12,661 nucleotides of DNA from JBKSMP01 sp964582055 (GCA_964582055.1 CAZOPT010000021.1:1-12661); one strand, 5' to 3'. Positions 1 to 7,793 are shown, counted from the stretch's first letter. Notes: generated by a model not told the origin, from the sequence alone. Made by a program: numbers and translations.

Positions 1-1100
1 ACTTCGAAAGGACTCAACATTTGTACTTGTTCGTGCCCTTTCCCATTGTTCCAATAACTATAAAACGGCCAAAAATGAGTTTTATTTCCTAAAAATGCAC
101 CTGTTTGTGTATCCTTTTGCTCCTGATGCCAAAATAAAAAGTATAAAAATTGCTCTTGGTGAACGGCTACCGACTGCTCAATCCAATTTTGTTGCTTAAT
201 AAATGGCCACAAAAACCACTCTTTATTGGTCTTATGCACTTTATTTTCGGAATAGGTGTGAAATGGAGCCCAACGATTGATATACTTACAATCACCATCT
301 GCTTGCACCCATAAAGGCCATAAAATACGATGTTCCTCATAATTGGGATGCTTTTCCCATCGATGTCCCCATATGGGCCAAACAATCGATACGTCTTTTA
401 TATTTGCAGTCCTTTCATAAGCATAAAGAGGCAAAAATCCAGTTTTTAAGCTTTCTTCAGGTTGCCAATATTGGTGTCGATAAAATAAAGGCCACAGAGC
501 ATAACGTTCATCATAAACATTTTCTTTACAAAAATGTCCTCCTAAAGGCCACAAAGCAAAACCTTTACTATCACCTTTGCGAAGTGTAATAAAAGGCCAA
601 GGGACCCAGTAATTCACTTGTTCTCCTTTATAAGTTTTAACCCATAAAGGCCATAAAAACCAATCCGATCGATCTTTACCTAAAAAATCTTTAATAGTTC
701 CACCTAAAGGCCATACAGCTGCGTAATCGTTTTCAAAACCATACCCCTTCTTAAAAAAACAAAAAGGCAAAAATTGGCCTTCTCGATACTGTTTTTCAGT
801 AGAAAAATGCCAATCATAATTAAAAACTCCAATAAAATTACTCCAATAAATATGTTCCTTTTCTCGATAATTTCGGCCAAATGGATATAAAAAATAATCT
901 TCATTCCTTTTATCTTCACCCATATTATACTGAACACCAAACGGCCTTAAAAATCGTACCGTCTGCGTATCATTTGATTTTTTTTCAACGATAGGATAAA
1001 GATAATTTTCATTTTGTCCTTCATTCTTATTTGCCAACAAATACCCAACAGATATCCAAAAATAATAAAAAAGGATCCTGCTTTTTTTTAAGAAGAACAT
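1..1100 (-). CDS. Secreted WPL/WPF-repeat protein, 3' end beyond the window
   Basis: The frame is open from an ATG at 1098-1100 to the left edge, 366 codons without a stop, so the C-terminus is missing. Residues 1-23 look like a signal peptide: basic MFFLKKSR, then a hydrophobic stretch ending in GYLLA before NKNEGQ. The rest is a repeat array. A core of [FAI]-[LV]-W-P-[LF], followed by W, G, F or Y, recurs with prolines near residues 36, 53, 73, 112, 131, 151, 169, 185, 204, 224, 242, 262, 279, 299, 345 and 364. Degenerate units lie near 92 and 321. Spacing is 16-24 residues, usually about 19, and the linkers are polar and charged. Alternating aromatic and polar residues suggest a beta-rich fold (inference). 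I do not recognise a characterised family. An envelope or periplasmic location is likely, function unknown. It lies downstream of the antiporter gene on the same strand but has its own promoter. Confidence 0.85.
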   Translation of the reverse strand, partial: MFFLKKSRILFYYFWISVGYLLANKNEGQNENYLYPIVEKKSNDTQTVRFLRPFGVQYNMGEDKRNEDYFLYPFGRNYREKEHIYWSNFIGVFNYDWHFSTEKQYREGQFLPFCFFKKGYGFENDYAAVWPLGGTIKDFLGKDRSDWFLWPLWVKTYKGEQVNYWVPWPFITLRKGDSKGFALWPLGGHFCKENVYDERYALWPLFYRHQYWQPEESLKTGFLPLYAYERTANIKDVSIVWPIWGHRWEKHPNYEEHRILWPLWVQADGDCKYINRWAPFHTYSENKVHKTNKEWFLWPFIKQQNWIEQSVAVHQEQFLYFLFWHQEQKDTQTGAFLGNKTHFWPFYSYWNNGKGHEQVQMLSPFE

Positions 1101-1106
1101 TTATAG

Positions 1107-1135
1107 ACTATACTTTACAAAAAGCTTAGAGTCAA
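1107..1135 (-). promoter_or_regulatory. Sigma70-like promoter of the WPL-repeat gene, likely leaderless start
   Basis: Read on the minus strand, TTGACT (1130-1135) and TATAGT (1107-1112) are separated by exactly 17 bases. Six bases (CTATAA) lie between the -10 element and the ATG, so the usual start-site distance puts +1 on or next to the A of the start codon. There is no Shine-Dalgarno sequence before this ATG, which fits a leaderless transcript. The promoter lies in the 64-base gap after the antiporter stop. Confidence 0.7.
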
Positions 1136-1164
1136 GCATTATTCCTGATAAACACAACATAAAA

Positions 1165-3453
1165 TTAACCCTGCTGTAATTTTTGAATAGCGGAACGATG
1201 GCCAACAACGAGTAAGCGATCACCCGCTTTTATAATATCTTCAGGTTTTAAACTATCCATTTGACGATCTTTTCGCTGAATACCAATTACATTTAAATTA
1301 TAATTTTTACGAATTGCTGCTGACTCAAGCGTTTCATTAAGAAGTGGATGTTGTTCGGTAATAACAATTTGATCAAAATCCAATTCTGCTTCATTAAGTG
1401 TTGTGTGAGATTGAATAATTGAAACAAATTTTTCAGCAGCTTGAAGTTGGGTTTCATTGCCAAGTAAAAGCAGATGATCTCCGGGATAAAACAAGCTTGT
1501 TGGTTGAATATTTTCTGAAAAATAGCCATTGCGACCGATCCCAAGTAAAGTCGTATGTGTTTTCTGCCTCAAACCGCTTTCAGAGAGGGTTTGCCCCACT
1601 AAATGCGAGTTTTTTGGTACAATTATTTGCTTGGTTTGCATATTCCATGGATGTTTCTTAGAAGTCATTTTTATGAGGGCCAAATTACGTTTTTCATTTT
1701 CAGATTCAAGAGCACTGGAAAAACTCTCCAAGAACATAATTTCAAATTGTGAATTTAGTGAGCGTAATTTACGCCAAAAAGCAAACCCCAAAATGGTACC
1801 TACACTAGCAAGTAATAAAATAGGTACGTAACTTGGAAGGTATTGTGCTGAAGAAATTAAAAAGAGCCAAGTAAAGAAAACTGTGGCGATTGCAGTAATG
1901 AATAATTGAAAAATTTGGTAAAGCGAAGCATGTTGATTTAATTTTGCAAATAAGCTTTTCAAGGTATGTTTACAAATACTGATCATAATCAAATGTAAAT
2001 TCCTTATTAAGCTACTCATGAATGGAAGCGCGATACATAAAGAAAGTAAAGACAGTGCGCGTTGTAACCAAATCGTATAATCTTTGGTTTTTGGAATGGA
2101 GTGATCGATCAAAAATTCGCATAACCAAGCGTTGCACCAGACAATTGCATTGATTAAAAAGAAATGAATGGCTATTTTTAGCATAGGCTTCTTTACGATA
2201 TTCCAAAGACGATTGGCAGAAATATGTGTTTGGACAGAAGCGAGAATGTTTTGGTACAATTCAGCCCAGGATTTTAAACTTTTTGGAATTAACCGAGAAA
2301 AGCAATCTATGACAACTTCCTCTTTAGCTGACAAAAAATTTACAAAGACAATAGTAAAAAGCGCAATACCAACTGTAATGGCCATTAAGTAACCATTATC
2401 GATACCAAGCGATTGTGCTAGTGCAGCAATAACAAAGCTAAATTCACCTATCTGAGACTTGGGTAAGGCAGCTCGAAAGGCTACAACACCTTTTTGTCCA
2501 CTTAAGAAGAATCCAAGCCATGCACTGATGAGTTGCCCAAAAAAGACAATGATAGATAAAATTAAGATAAGCCCTATATTATGTCCGATAATTTTAGGAT
2601 CAATGAGCATACCAATAGAAACGAAAAATACAGCTGTAAAGACATCTCGAATGGGGGCAATCATAGTCTCTAATTTATGATTAATTTGGGTACTCGAAAA
2701 AATAGCTCCTGCCAAAAAAGCACCTAAAGCATTCGAATAACGACTAGATAATGCACTGAGCCATAGAATAAGACCGACAACACAAATATGCGCAATTTCT
2801 TCATTTGCAATACGATGAAGAAGCTTGATAAAACGTTGTGCTGCCAATCGTCCAAAAATCAACATGCTTGAAATGAACACAGTAATCCAAAAGAGTAAGT
2901 TAATGCATTCTGCTAAATTAAAATGGCCATTGCGTGCATTGGATAGTACGACTAACAAAATAACTGCAAAAATATCTTCAAGAACTGCTACACCAATAGT
3001 AAATTGCGCAAACGGTTGTTTAAGTGCATTTTTATTCTTTAAAATAGGAACGGCCACCATACTCGAACTGATTGCAAAAATAGCACCTAAAAAAGTTCCT
3101 AAAATAGGTGTCCAGCCCAAGCAGTGCGCAACCATTGCACCCGTAAAGAAGGCCATAATAGCTTGCAAAAACATTGCTAGCAAAGATGGAAACAAGGTTT
3201 GTTGCAGTTTTTTAAGATCAAATTCTAAACCAATACAAAACATCAAAAAAATAACCCCCAACTCACTGATACTATGAATAGAAGCTTGATCGCGGATAAC
3301 TAAATTAGAAGTCGTATAAGGGCCTACGATTAATCCGGAAAGAATATACCCTAAAATACTAGGCCAGCGAAGTATTGAAAACAAAATTGAGACAATGCTC
3401 GCTGTGACAACGATTGTTGTTAAATCTTGAATGATATGATGGCTTGCTTCCAT
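1165..3453 (-). CDS. CPA2 (KefB/KefC-like) cation:proton antiporter with two RCK_C domains
   Basis: Inner-membrane monovalent cation/H+ antiporter of the CPA2 family, 762 residues. Residues about 8-375 form the multi-helix Na+/H+ exchanger core. It has the SSMVAVPIL segment near 130-138, the acidic VLED at 157-160 where the ion-binding aspartate of CPA2 carriers lies, and GEFSFVIA at 336-343 (compare GEFAFV in KefC). Residues 425-560 add about four further hydrophobic helices. Two tandem RCK_C (TrkA-C) ligand-binding domains follow at about 605-678 and 692-760. No NAD-binding TrkA-N Rossmann domain is visible, unlike KefB/KefC, so gating by an RCK_C ligand such as a nucleotide is more plausible than glutathione/NADH control (inference). 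The start is supported by AGGGA six bases upstream of the ATG. It is divergent from mreB. K+ or Na+ specificity cannot be told from the sequence. Confidence 0.9.
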   Translation of the reverse strand: MEASHHIIQDLTTIVVTASIVSILFSILRWPSILGYILSGLIVGPYTTSNLVIRDQASIHSISELGVIFLMFCIGLEFDLKKLQQTLFPSLLAMFLQAIMAFFTGAMVAHCLGWTPILGTFLGAIFAISSSMVAVPILKNKNALKQPFAQFTIGVAVLEDIFAVILLVVLSNARNGHFNLAECINLLFWITVFISSMLIFGRLAAQRFIKLLHRIANEEIAHICVVGLILWLSALSSRYSNALGAFLAGAIFSSTQINHKLETMIAPIRDVFTAVFFVSIGMLIDPKIIGHNIGLILILSIIVFFGQLISAWLGFFLSGQKGVVAFRAALPKSQIGEFSFVIAALAQSLGIDNGYLMAITVGIALFTIVFVNFLSAKEEVVIDCFSRLIPKSLKSWAELYQNILASVQTHISANRLWNIVKKPMLKIAIHFFLINAIVWCNAWLCEFLIDHSIPKTKDYTIWLQRALSLLSLCIALPFMSSLIRNLHLIMISICKHTLKSLFAKLNQHASLYQIFQLFITAIATVFFTWLFLISSAQYLPSYVPILLLASVGTILGFAFWRKLRSLNSQFEIMFLESFSSALESENEKRNLALIKMTSKKHPWNMQTKQIIVPKNSHLVGQTLSESGLRQKTHTTLLGIGRNGYFSENIQPTSLFYPGDHLLLLGNETQLQAAEKFVSIIQSHTTLNEAELDFDQIVITEQHPLLNETLESAAIRKNYNLNVIGIQRKDRQMDSLKPEDIIKAGDRLLVVGHRSAIQKLQQG

Positions 3454-3474
3454 TTTAAATCCCTGCGGTTTTTC

Positions 3475-3502
3475 TTGACGAATTTATTAAATATGCTATT
3501 AT
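3475..3502 (+). promoter_or_regulatory. Sigma70-like promoter of the mreB operon
   Basis: TTGACG (3475-3480) and TATTAT (3497-3502) are separated by 16 bases. Transcription would start near 3509, giving a leader of about 35 bases before the mreB ATG at 3544. No other match of this quality precedes mreB in the 90-base divergent gap. Confidence 0.6.
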
Positions 3503-3511
3503 TTTCTCATA

Positions 3512-3521
3512 AAGACGTCTT
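3512..3521. repeat. 10-base perfect palindrome in the antiporter/mreB divergent gap
   Basis: AAGACGTCTT lies just downstream of the expected mreB transcription start and upstream of the divergent antiporter gene. A perfect palindrome there could be an operator, but short palindromes arise by chance in AT-rich DNA. Confidence 0.2.
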
Positions 3522-3543
3522 ATATAATTAATTTAAAGCAAAT

Positions 3544-4569
3544 ATGTCATTGATTGGCAAGCTATTTTCGTTCATGTCTCACGACATTGGAATTGATTTG
3601 GGAACAGCAAATACACTCGTTTTTGCAAAGGACAGAGGTGTTGTGTTAAGCGAACCCAGTGTTGTTGCTATTTTTAATAAAACACGCAAAGTACGTGCAG
3701 TTGGTTTAGAAGCCAAAAAGATGTTAGGTCGTACTCCCGGTAATATAACAGCCTTGCGTCCAATGAAGGATGGTGTTATTGCCGATTTTGAAGTTACAGA
3801 GGCTATGTTGCGTTACTTTATCAATAAAGTATGTCGGAATCATCGCTTTATTCCTCCGCGTGTCGTTATTGCAGTACCTTCAGGCATTACAGAAGTTGAA
3901 CGGCGGGCCGTAAAAGAGTCTGCAATTCATGCAGGTGCACGCGAAGTTCTTCTTTTACAAGAACCTATGGCAGCTGCTATTGGGGTTGGCTTGCCCATTG
4001 AGGAACCTGCAGCCAATATGATCGTAGATATTGGTGGCGGTACGACAGAAGTTGCTATTATTTCACTGTCCGGAATGGTCTTTACGCGTAGTTTACGTGT
4101 GGGAGGAGATCAGATGGATATGGCGATTGCGAATCATTTGAAAAAGACGTATAATTTAATGATTGGTGAACGAATGGCTGAAGATATTAAAATAGCGATC
4201 GGTTCAGCCACAACTTTAGAAGAAGAACTTACCTTAGATGTTAAAGGTCGTGATACAATCTCTGGGCTTCCTCGAACCATAACCATTTCTTCAGTTGAAG
4301 TACGAGAAGCACTTTTTGATGCTTTAACGGCTATTGTAGAACTTGTCCGTCAAGCCTTAGATCGTTGTCCACCTGAGTTATCAGCTGATTTAGTGGATCG
4401 TGGTATTGTTCTGGCAGGAGGAGGATCTCTGATTCGGAATCTAGACCGAAAAATTAGTGAAGCTACGCAATTACCTGTTATTATTGCAGATGATCCTTTG
4501 CGTGCTGTAGCTAACGGAACAGGTGCTGTTTTACAAAACTTGAACTTTTGGTTAAACGAAGAATTTTAA
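3544..4569 (+). CDS. mreB: Rod-shape-determining actin-like ATPase MreB
   Basis: Bacterial actin that polymerises into membrane-associated filaments and organises the elongasome for side-wall peptidoglycan synthesis. At 341 residues it matches the usual family length. The actin-fold nucleotide-binding elements are intact: phosphate-1 loop DIGIDLGTANTLVF at 14-27, the connecting segment LLQEPMAAAIG at 137-147, phosphate-2 loop VDIGGGTTEVA at 161-171 and the adenosine motif AGGGSLI at 291-297. MSLIGKLFSF at the N-terminus could be a membrane-binding amphipathic helix. There is no clear Shine-Dalgarno sequence before the ATG. It is first in an operon, with mreC starting three bases after its stop. 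Confidence 0.98.
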   Translation: MSLIGKLFSFMSHDIGIDLGTANTLVFAKDRGVVLSEPSVVAIFNKTRKVRAVGLEAKKMLGRTPGNITALRPMKDGVIADFEVTEAMLRYFINKVCRNHRFIPPRVVIAVPSGITEVERRAVKESAIHAGAREVLLLQEPMAAAIGVGLPIEEPAANMIVDIGGGTTEVAIISLSGMVFTRSLRVGGDQMDMAIANHLKKTYNLMIGERMAEDIKIAIGSATTLEEELTLDVKGRDTISGLPRTITISSVEVREALFDALTAIVELVRQALDRCPPELSADLVDRGIVLAGGGSLIRNLDRKISEATQLPVIIADDPLRAVANGTGAVLQNLNFWLNEEF

Positions 4570-4572
4570 GGT

Positions 4573-5388
4573 GTGCACAAACAATTTTGGGGACGTTTTT
4601 TAATAGCAGTAATTGTTTTTACTTTAATTTGGGAAATTTTGTTTCCATTTGCTTTTAAACGAACCTTACACACTTATTTTTTGTCTCTTCAGATGCCTGT
4701 TCATCGCCTTAAAACCTCTTTAAATCAATTACAGGCACGTATTGCACTTAATATCGGTTCTAAAAACGAGTGGATTCAACTGGCAAAAGAATTAGCTCAG
4801 GAAAATGCCTATTTACGCCTTAAATTATATGAACAGACTGATCAAATTGACTTATCCCAGCGTATTTTAGACCTCAATAAGGTACGTGTAGAGGAAAATT
4901 TCAAGCCAATAATTGCTCGTGTACTTTATCGCAAGTTCGAAACTTGGTCACAATTTTTTATTATTGATAAGGGAAATAAAGATGGGTTAGAAGTAGGTCA
5001 TGGAGTTATTTGTTCGGGAGGAATTGTCGGAAAAATCAGTGAAGTAAAGGAGAATACTGCTTTTGTAGAATTAGTTACAAATCCTTCATTCCGCCTATTG
5101 GTAAAAATAGAAAACGATACCTTACCGCATGCCTTAATGGGTTGTGTTCAAACTTCTAAAAACTGTTTAATTGCTCATTTAACAGGTTTAGAAGCTGATG
5201 ATGCTCACTTGTGTCCCAGGCAAGTTGAAACAAGCTTTATAGGTCAGCAATTTCCTAATCATATTTTAGTAGGACAATTAGTGGATGTTAAACTTAAAAC
5301 AAATGAATGGATAGGTAAGGTTCAGCTAGGTAATTATTTACAGTGGTTAGATGAGGTTTGTGTTTTAGTTCCAATAAAAGCATTATGA
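4573..5388 (+). CDS. mreC: Rod-shape-determining protein MreC
   Basis: Bitopic inner-membrane protein with a periplasmic domain that links MreB filaments to the elongation penicillin-binding proteins and PBP2 activation. It has 271 residues, normal for MreC. One membrane helix spans about 9-28. A helical, probably coiled-coil stretch follows at about 45-100, and the MreC beta-barrel domain runs from about 110 to 265, with IIARVLYRKFETWSQFF, the GNKDGLEVGHGV turn and the GGIVGKISEV segment. The start is GTG at 4573, three bases after the mreB stop. AAGG overlapping that stop is close and weak as a ribosome site, so translational coupling to mreB is likely. Confidence 0.93.
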   Translation: MHKQFWGRFLIAVIVFTLIWEILFPFAFKRTLHTYFLSLQMPVHRLKTSLNQLQARIALNIGSKNEWIQLAKELAQENAYLRLKLYEQTDQIDLSQRILDLNKVRVEENFKPIIARVLYRKFETWSQFFIIDKGNKDGLEVGHGVICSGGIVGKISEVKENTAFVELVTNPSFRLLVKIENDTLPHALMGCVQTSKNCLIAHLTGLEADDAHLCPRQVETSFIGQQFPNHILVGQLVDVKLKTNEWIGKVQLGNYLQWLDEVCVLVPIKAL

Positions 5389-5864
5389 AGTTTTTTTATC
5401 ATGTAAGCATTTTTTTAGGTCTGCATCTACCTTTATGGATGCTTGTTACCTGTATATCTGAATGTATGCATTATCCACTATATTTGTATGGATTATGGAC
5501 TTTTTCAGCAGTAGCAGTACTCAATGGGTGTGAAGCTTTGGCGTGTTTATCGATTATGGGCTTATTTGAAGATGCTTTATACCCTTTAAATCGTTCATTT
5601 GGTATAATCGCATTTTGGCTGATTGTTACCATGTTCGCTTTTAAGACAACGTCTTGGAGAAATACCTTTCGTTACCGGCCACGTTTTTGGGGATTTTTGC
5701 TGAATTTATTAATTATTTTTGAAATAATAGTTACCAAAAGTTGCCTTGCAAATAACTCAGTTTGTTCTCTAAACTATTATTGTTTACCAGGCATTTTTTC
5801 CATAATGATGGTAGGATGGCTTGCACCGTATTGGTTAAAACTATTAAAAAAGTATTTTATCTAA
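5385..5864 (+). CDS. mreD: MreD-like rod-shape-determining membrane protein
   Basis: Polytopic inner-membrane partner of MreC. I start it at the ATG at 5385, which overlaps the mreC stop as ATGA and gives 159 residues, the usual MreD size. An in-frame extension upstream would only add a tail inside mreC. About four or five hydrophobic helices are visible (roughly 5-25, 33-60, 72-88, 103-120, 134-150). The segment GLFEDALYPLNRSFG at 59-73 matches the conserved MreD pattern of G-L-x-x-D followed by a proline and a glycine. MreD sequences diverge strongly, so position after mreC is part of the evidence. Confidence 0.85.
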   Translation: MKFFYHVSIFLGLHLPLWMLVTCISECMHYPLYLYGLWTFSAVAVLNGCEALACLSIMGLFEDALYPLNRSFGIIAFWLIVTMFAFKTTSWRNTFRYRPRFWGFLLNLLIIFEIIVTKSCLANNSVCSLNYYCLPGIFSIMMVGWLAPYWLKLLKKYFI

Positions 5865-5865
5865 T

Positions 5866-6690
5866 ATGCGCCTATGTAAATATTGTGCACTTGGAAATGA
5901 CTATTGGATTCTAAATCCAAGTAATTGTTCCGAAATGTCCCCTCAAGCAATACAATCGTTTTGCAATCGTCATTGGGGATTAGGAGGCGATGGTATTCTT
6001 TATGGGCCAAAGCAAATGGAAAATGCTTCTGAGTTTTTTGTCGATATTTACAATGCAAATGGAACTTTAGCAGAAACAAGTGGCAATGGATTGACGATTT
6101 TTGCACGTTATTTGTTAGACTATCAGTATGTAAAACTCAATGAATCTTTTAATATTATTCCATCGGAATATTGTAGGATAAACGCTACATGTACATCTCA
6201 AAACAACCAAATTATTTCTGAAATTGTTTTAGGGAAAGGTAATGTAGAGGCTGTTTTAGATTATCCTGTTGCTCAAGAATTTCAGGAAAAATTTTCTTTA
6301 CCACCTATACTTAAGCTTTACAAAGTCAGCATAGGCAACCCACATTGCGTGGCACCGGTTAAAATTGTTTCACATAGCTTAGCTGAAACCCTAGGGCCTA
6401 TTTTAGAACAACATCCCAAATTTCCTCAGAAAACTAACGTACAATTTGTTGCTTGTAATCGGGATACATCACAAGTTCAAATTGAAATCTGGGAACGAGG
6501 TTCAGGATACACTTTGGGTTCAGGCTCTAGCTCGTGTGCTGTTGCATGCACTCTTGCTTATTTGCAAAAAAAAGAAAATACTATTTTTACTTTAAATATG
6601 CCAGGTGGCAAGTTAACAGTTCATAACAATAACAATATCTTTAGTTTCGCAAATATTGCTTATAAAATTGCAGAAATAGAAGTTTTATAA
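5866..6690 (+). CDS. dapF: DapF-family epimerase with both catalytic cysteines replaced by serine
   Basis: The family converts LL- to meso-diaminopimelate, the lysine/peptidoglycan precursor, with a two-cysteine acid-base mechanism. The fold is complete at 274 residues and family landmarks are present: LGNDY at 9-13, a GLGGDGIL loop at 38-45, YNANGTLAE at 62-70, SIGNPHCV near 155-162, TNVQFV near 190-195, WERGSG at 209-214 and MPGGKL near 245-250. However, the first catalytic site (C-G-N-G in H. influenzae DapF, Cys73) reads TSGNG, giving Ser72. The second (A-C-G-S/T-G, Cys217) reads LGSGS, giving Ser219. NADGS is also NANGT. It begins one base after the mreD stop and is surely co-transcribed with mreBCD. 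It may be a weak or altered epimerase, an enzyme of different specificity, or a non-catalytic paralogue. Confidence 0.88.
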   Translation: MRLCKYCALGNDYWILNPSNCSEMSPQAIQSFCNRHWGLGGDGILYGPKQMENASEFFVDIYNANGTLAETSGNGLTIFARYLLDYQYVKLNESFNIIPSEYCRINATCTSQNNQIISEIVLGKGNVEAVLDYPVAQEFQEKFSLPPILKLYKVSIGNPHCVAPVKIVSHSLAETLGPILEQHPKFPQKTNVQFVACNRDTSQVQIEIWERGSGYTLGSGSSSCAVACTLAYLQKKENTIFTLNMPGGKLTVHNNNNIFSFANIAYKIAEIEVL

Positions 6691-6699
6691 GAATTCTAA

Positions 6700-7479
6700 C
6701 TACAACTGTTTTTGAAGTTTTCGTCGTAATTTATGAAGTGTTTCGGTATGCAATTGACAAACTCTTGATTCACTTAAATTGAAAACCTTTGCAATTTCTG
6801 AAAAAAACAATCCTTCGACATAATGGAGTGTAAAGACTTGCTGAACCAGTTTTGGCATTTCTTTTAAATAAGTTATCAATAATGCTTTAATTTCATTACG
6901 TTCGCAAATTTCACGACTTGTAAATTGATTTACATCCGCTAATTTTTCTGACAAACCAAAAGATTTTTGTTTACACTTAGGTTCTGAATGATCATTAACG
7001 GTCTCGATAGGAATAAAAATTTGTGGTGTTAACAAAGGCCTTAATTTTTCAACTTCCTTTTTAGAAAGATGCAAATAATTACAAATTTCTTCATCTAACG
7101 GAGGACGTCCTAAATTTTGTTGTAATGTTTCTACCTTCTGTTTAAAAATTTTTATTTTTTTACGTAAACCTCTCGAAAGCCAGTCCAAATGTCTAAATTC
7201 GTCCAATAAAGCTCCACGAATTTTGATAGCTGCATACCTACCAAAAGCACTATAATTTGATTTATTAAATGTTTTTGATGCAGAAATAAGACCCAAGAGA
7301 CCTAATGTATAAAAACTTTCTCGATCAATATTCGATGGAGTATTCATCAAAACTTTATTTACGATAGATTTTAATAAAGGTAAATACTGTTTTACTAGAC
7401 CCCAGTCTGGCTCTCTTTCAATAACCGATGGACAAAATTTCGTCCCTGTAAAATTATTTTCTTTTGAAGCAACCCTCAT
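6700..7479 (-). CDS. FliA/WhiG-type (sigma-28 family) RNA polymerase sigma factor
   Basis: Alternative group-3 sigma factor that directs RNA polymerase to a dedicated promoter class. It has 259 residues. Region 2 spans about 28-108, with LGLLGLISASKTFNKS, then FGRYAAIKIRGALLDEFRHLDW, the typical FliA core-binding and -10 element. Region 3 spans about 108-150 (LGRPPLDEEICNYLHLSKKEV). Region 4 spans about 205-255, with LHYVEGLFFSEIAKVFNLSESRVCQLH as the -35 helix-turn-helix. AAAGGA at 7486-7491, six bases from the ATG, supports the start. It converges with dapF, nine bases between the stops. No flagellar gene lies nearby, so its regulon may not be motility. Such factors also control developmental or late genes in non-flagellated bacteria, for example chlamydiae. 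Confidence 0.93.
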   Translation of the reverse strand: MRVASKENNFTGTKFCPSVIEREPDWGLVKQYLPLLKSIVNKVLMNTPSNIDRESFYTLGLLGLISASKTFNKSNYSAFGRYAAIKIRGALLDEFRHLDWLSRGLRKKIKIFKQKVETLQQNLGRPPLDEEICNYLHLSKKEVEKLRPLLTPQIFIPIETVNDHSEPKCKQKSFGLSEKLADVNQFTSREICERNEIKALLITYLKEMPKLVQQVFTLHYVEGLFFSEIAKVFNLSESRVCQLHTETLHKLRRKLQKQL

Positions 7480-7482
7480 CGC

Positions 7483-7701
7483 TTATCCTTTCTTTTTACC
7501 AGACTTTAAGCAAATCTCTGCGTGAGAAACACTCCTATTTAAAACAATAAAGGTTAATAAAAAGCCTAAAAACAAAGTTAAAGTCGCATATCCTAACGTC
7601 ATTAGGAGCTTCTGTTGTTTCAAAACTCCAGTAGTAAGTACAAGTAAAAAACTTAAAAAGCAACCATTTACCCAATAATATTTTTTTAAATCGATAGACA
7701 T
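7483..7701 (-). CDS. Small two-helix membrane protein upstream of the sigma factor
   Basis: 72 residues from the ATG at 7701 (MSIDLKK), preceded by AAGGA at 7706-7710. An alternative TTG start at 7719 would add six residues but has no such site. Two hydrophobic helices are visible at about 11-27 and 33-54, followed by a basic C-terminal end SGKKKG. I do not recognise the family. Its stop lies three bases upstream of the sigma-factor ATG, so the two are probably co-transcribed and translationally coupled. A role in controlling the sigma factor is possible but rests on position only. Confidence 0.7.
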   Translation of the reverse strand: MSIDLKKYYWVNGCFLSFLLVLTTGVLKQQKLLMTLGYATLTLFLGFLLTFIVLNRSVSHAEICLKSGKKKG

Positions 7702-7793
7702 TACTTCCTTATTAAGCAAAACTTGTGCCCAAAATAACTGAAACTAATAAAATTTTTGTAAAGGTATTAAGAAAAAACTCTCGTAGTCTTCAA

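Noticed and set aside
167..940. Short frames at 167-385, 404-589 and 704-940
   Set aside because: They overlap the WPL-repeat gene in other frames or on the other strand and have low-complexity shadow sequence.
60..960. Recurrent AAAGGCCATAAAA-like motif every 50-60 bases, resembling a CRISPR or iteron array
   Set aside because: The motif is the reverse complement of codons for L-W-P-L/F. Its spacing is irregular and always a multiple of three, and it lies within one open frame.
1293..3277. Plus- and minus-strand frames inside the antiporter gene (for example 2825-3277, 150 codons)
   Set aside because: The antiporter frame has clear family motifs along its length; the others are antisense or shifted shadows without recognisable features.
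5861..6106. Minus-strand 81-codon frame over the start of dapF
   Set aside because: It is antisense to a well-supported gene and has no start signal or family resemblance.
7770..7793. Terminator-like hairpin with a T run after the DUF2062 gene
   Set aside because: The stem relies on only three Watson-Crick pairs next to the loop plus G-T wobbles; too weak to call.
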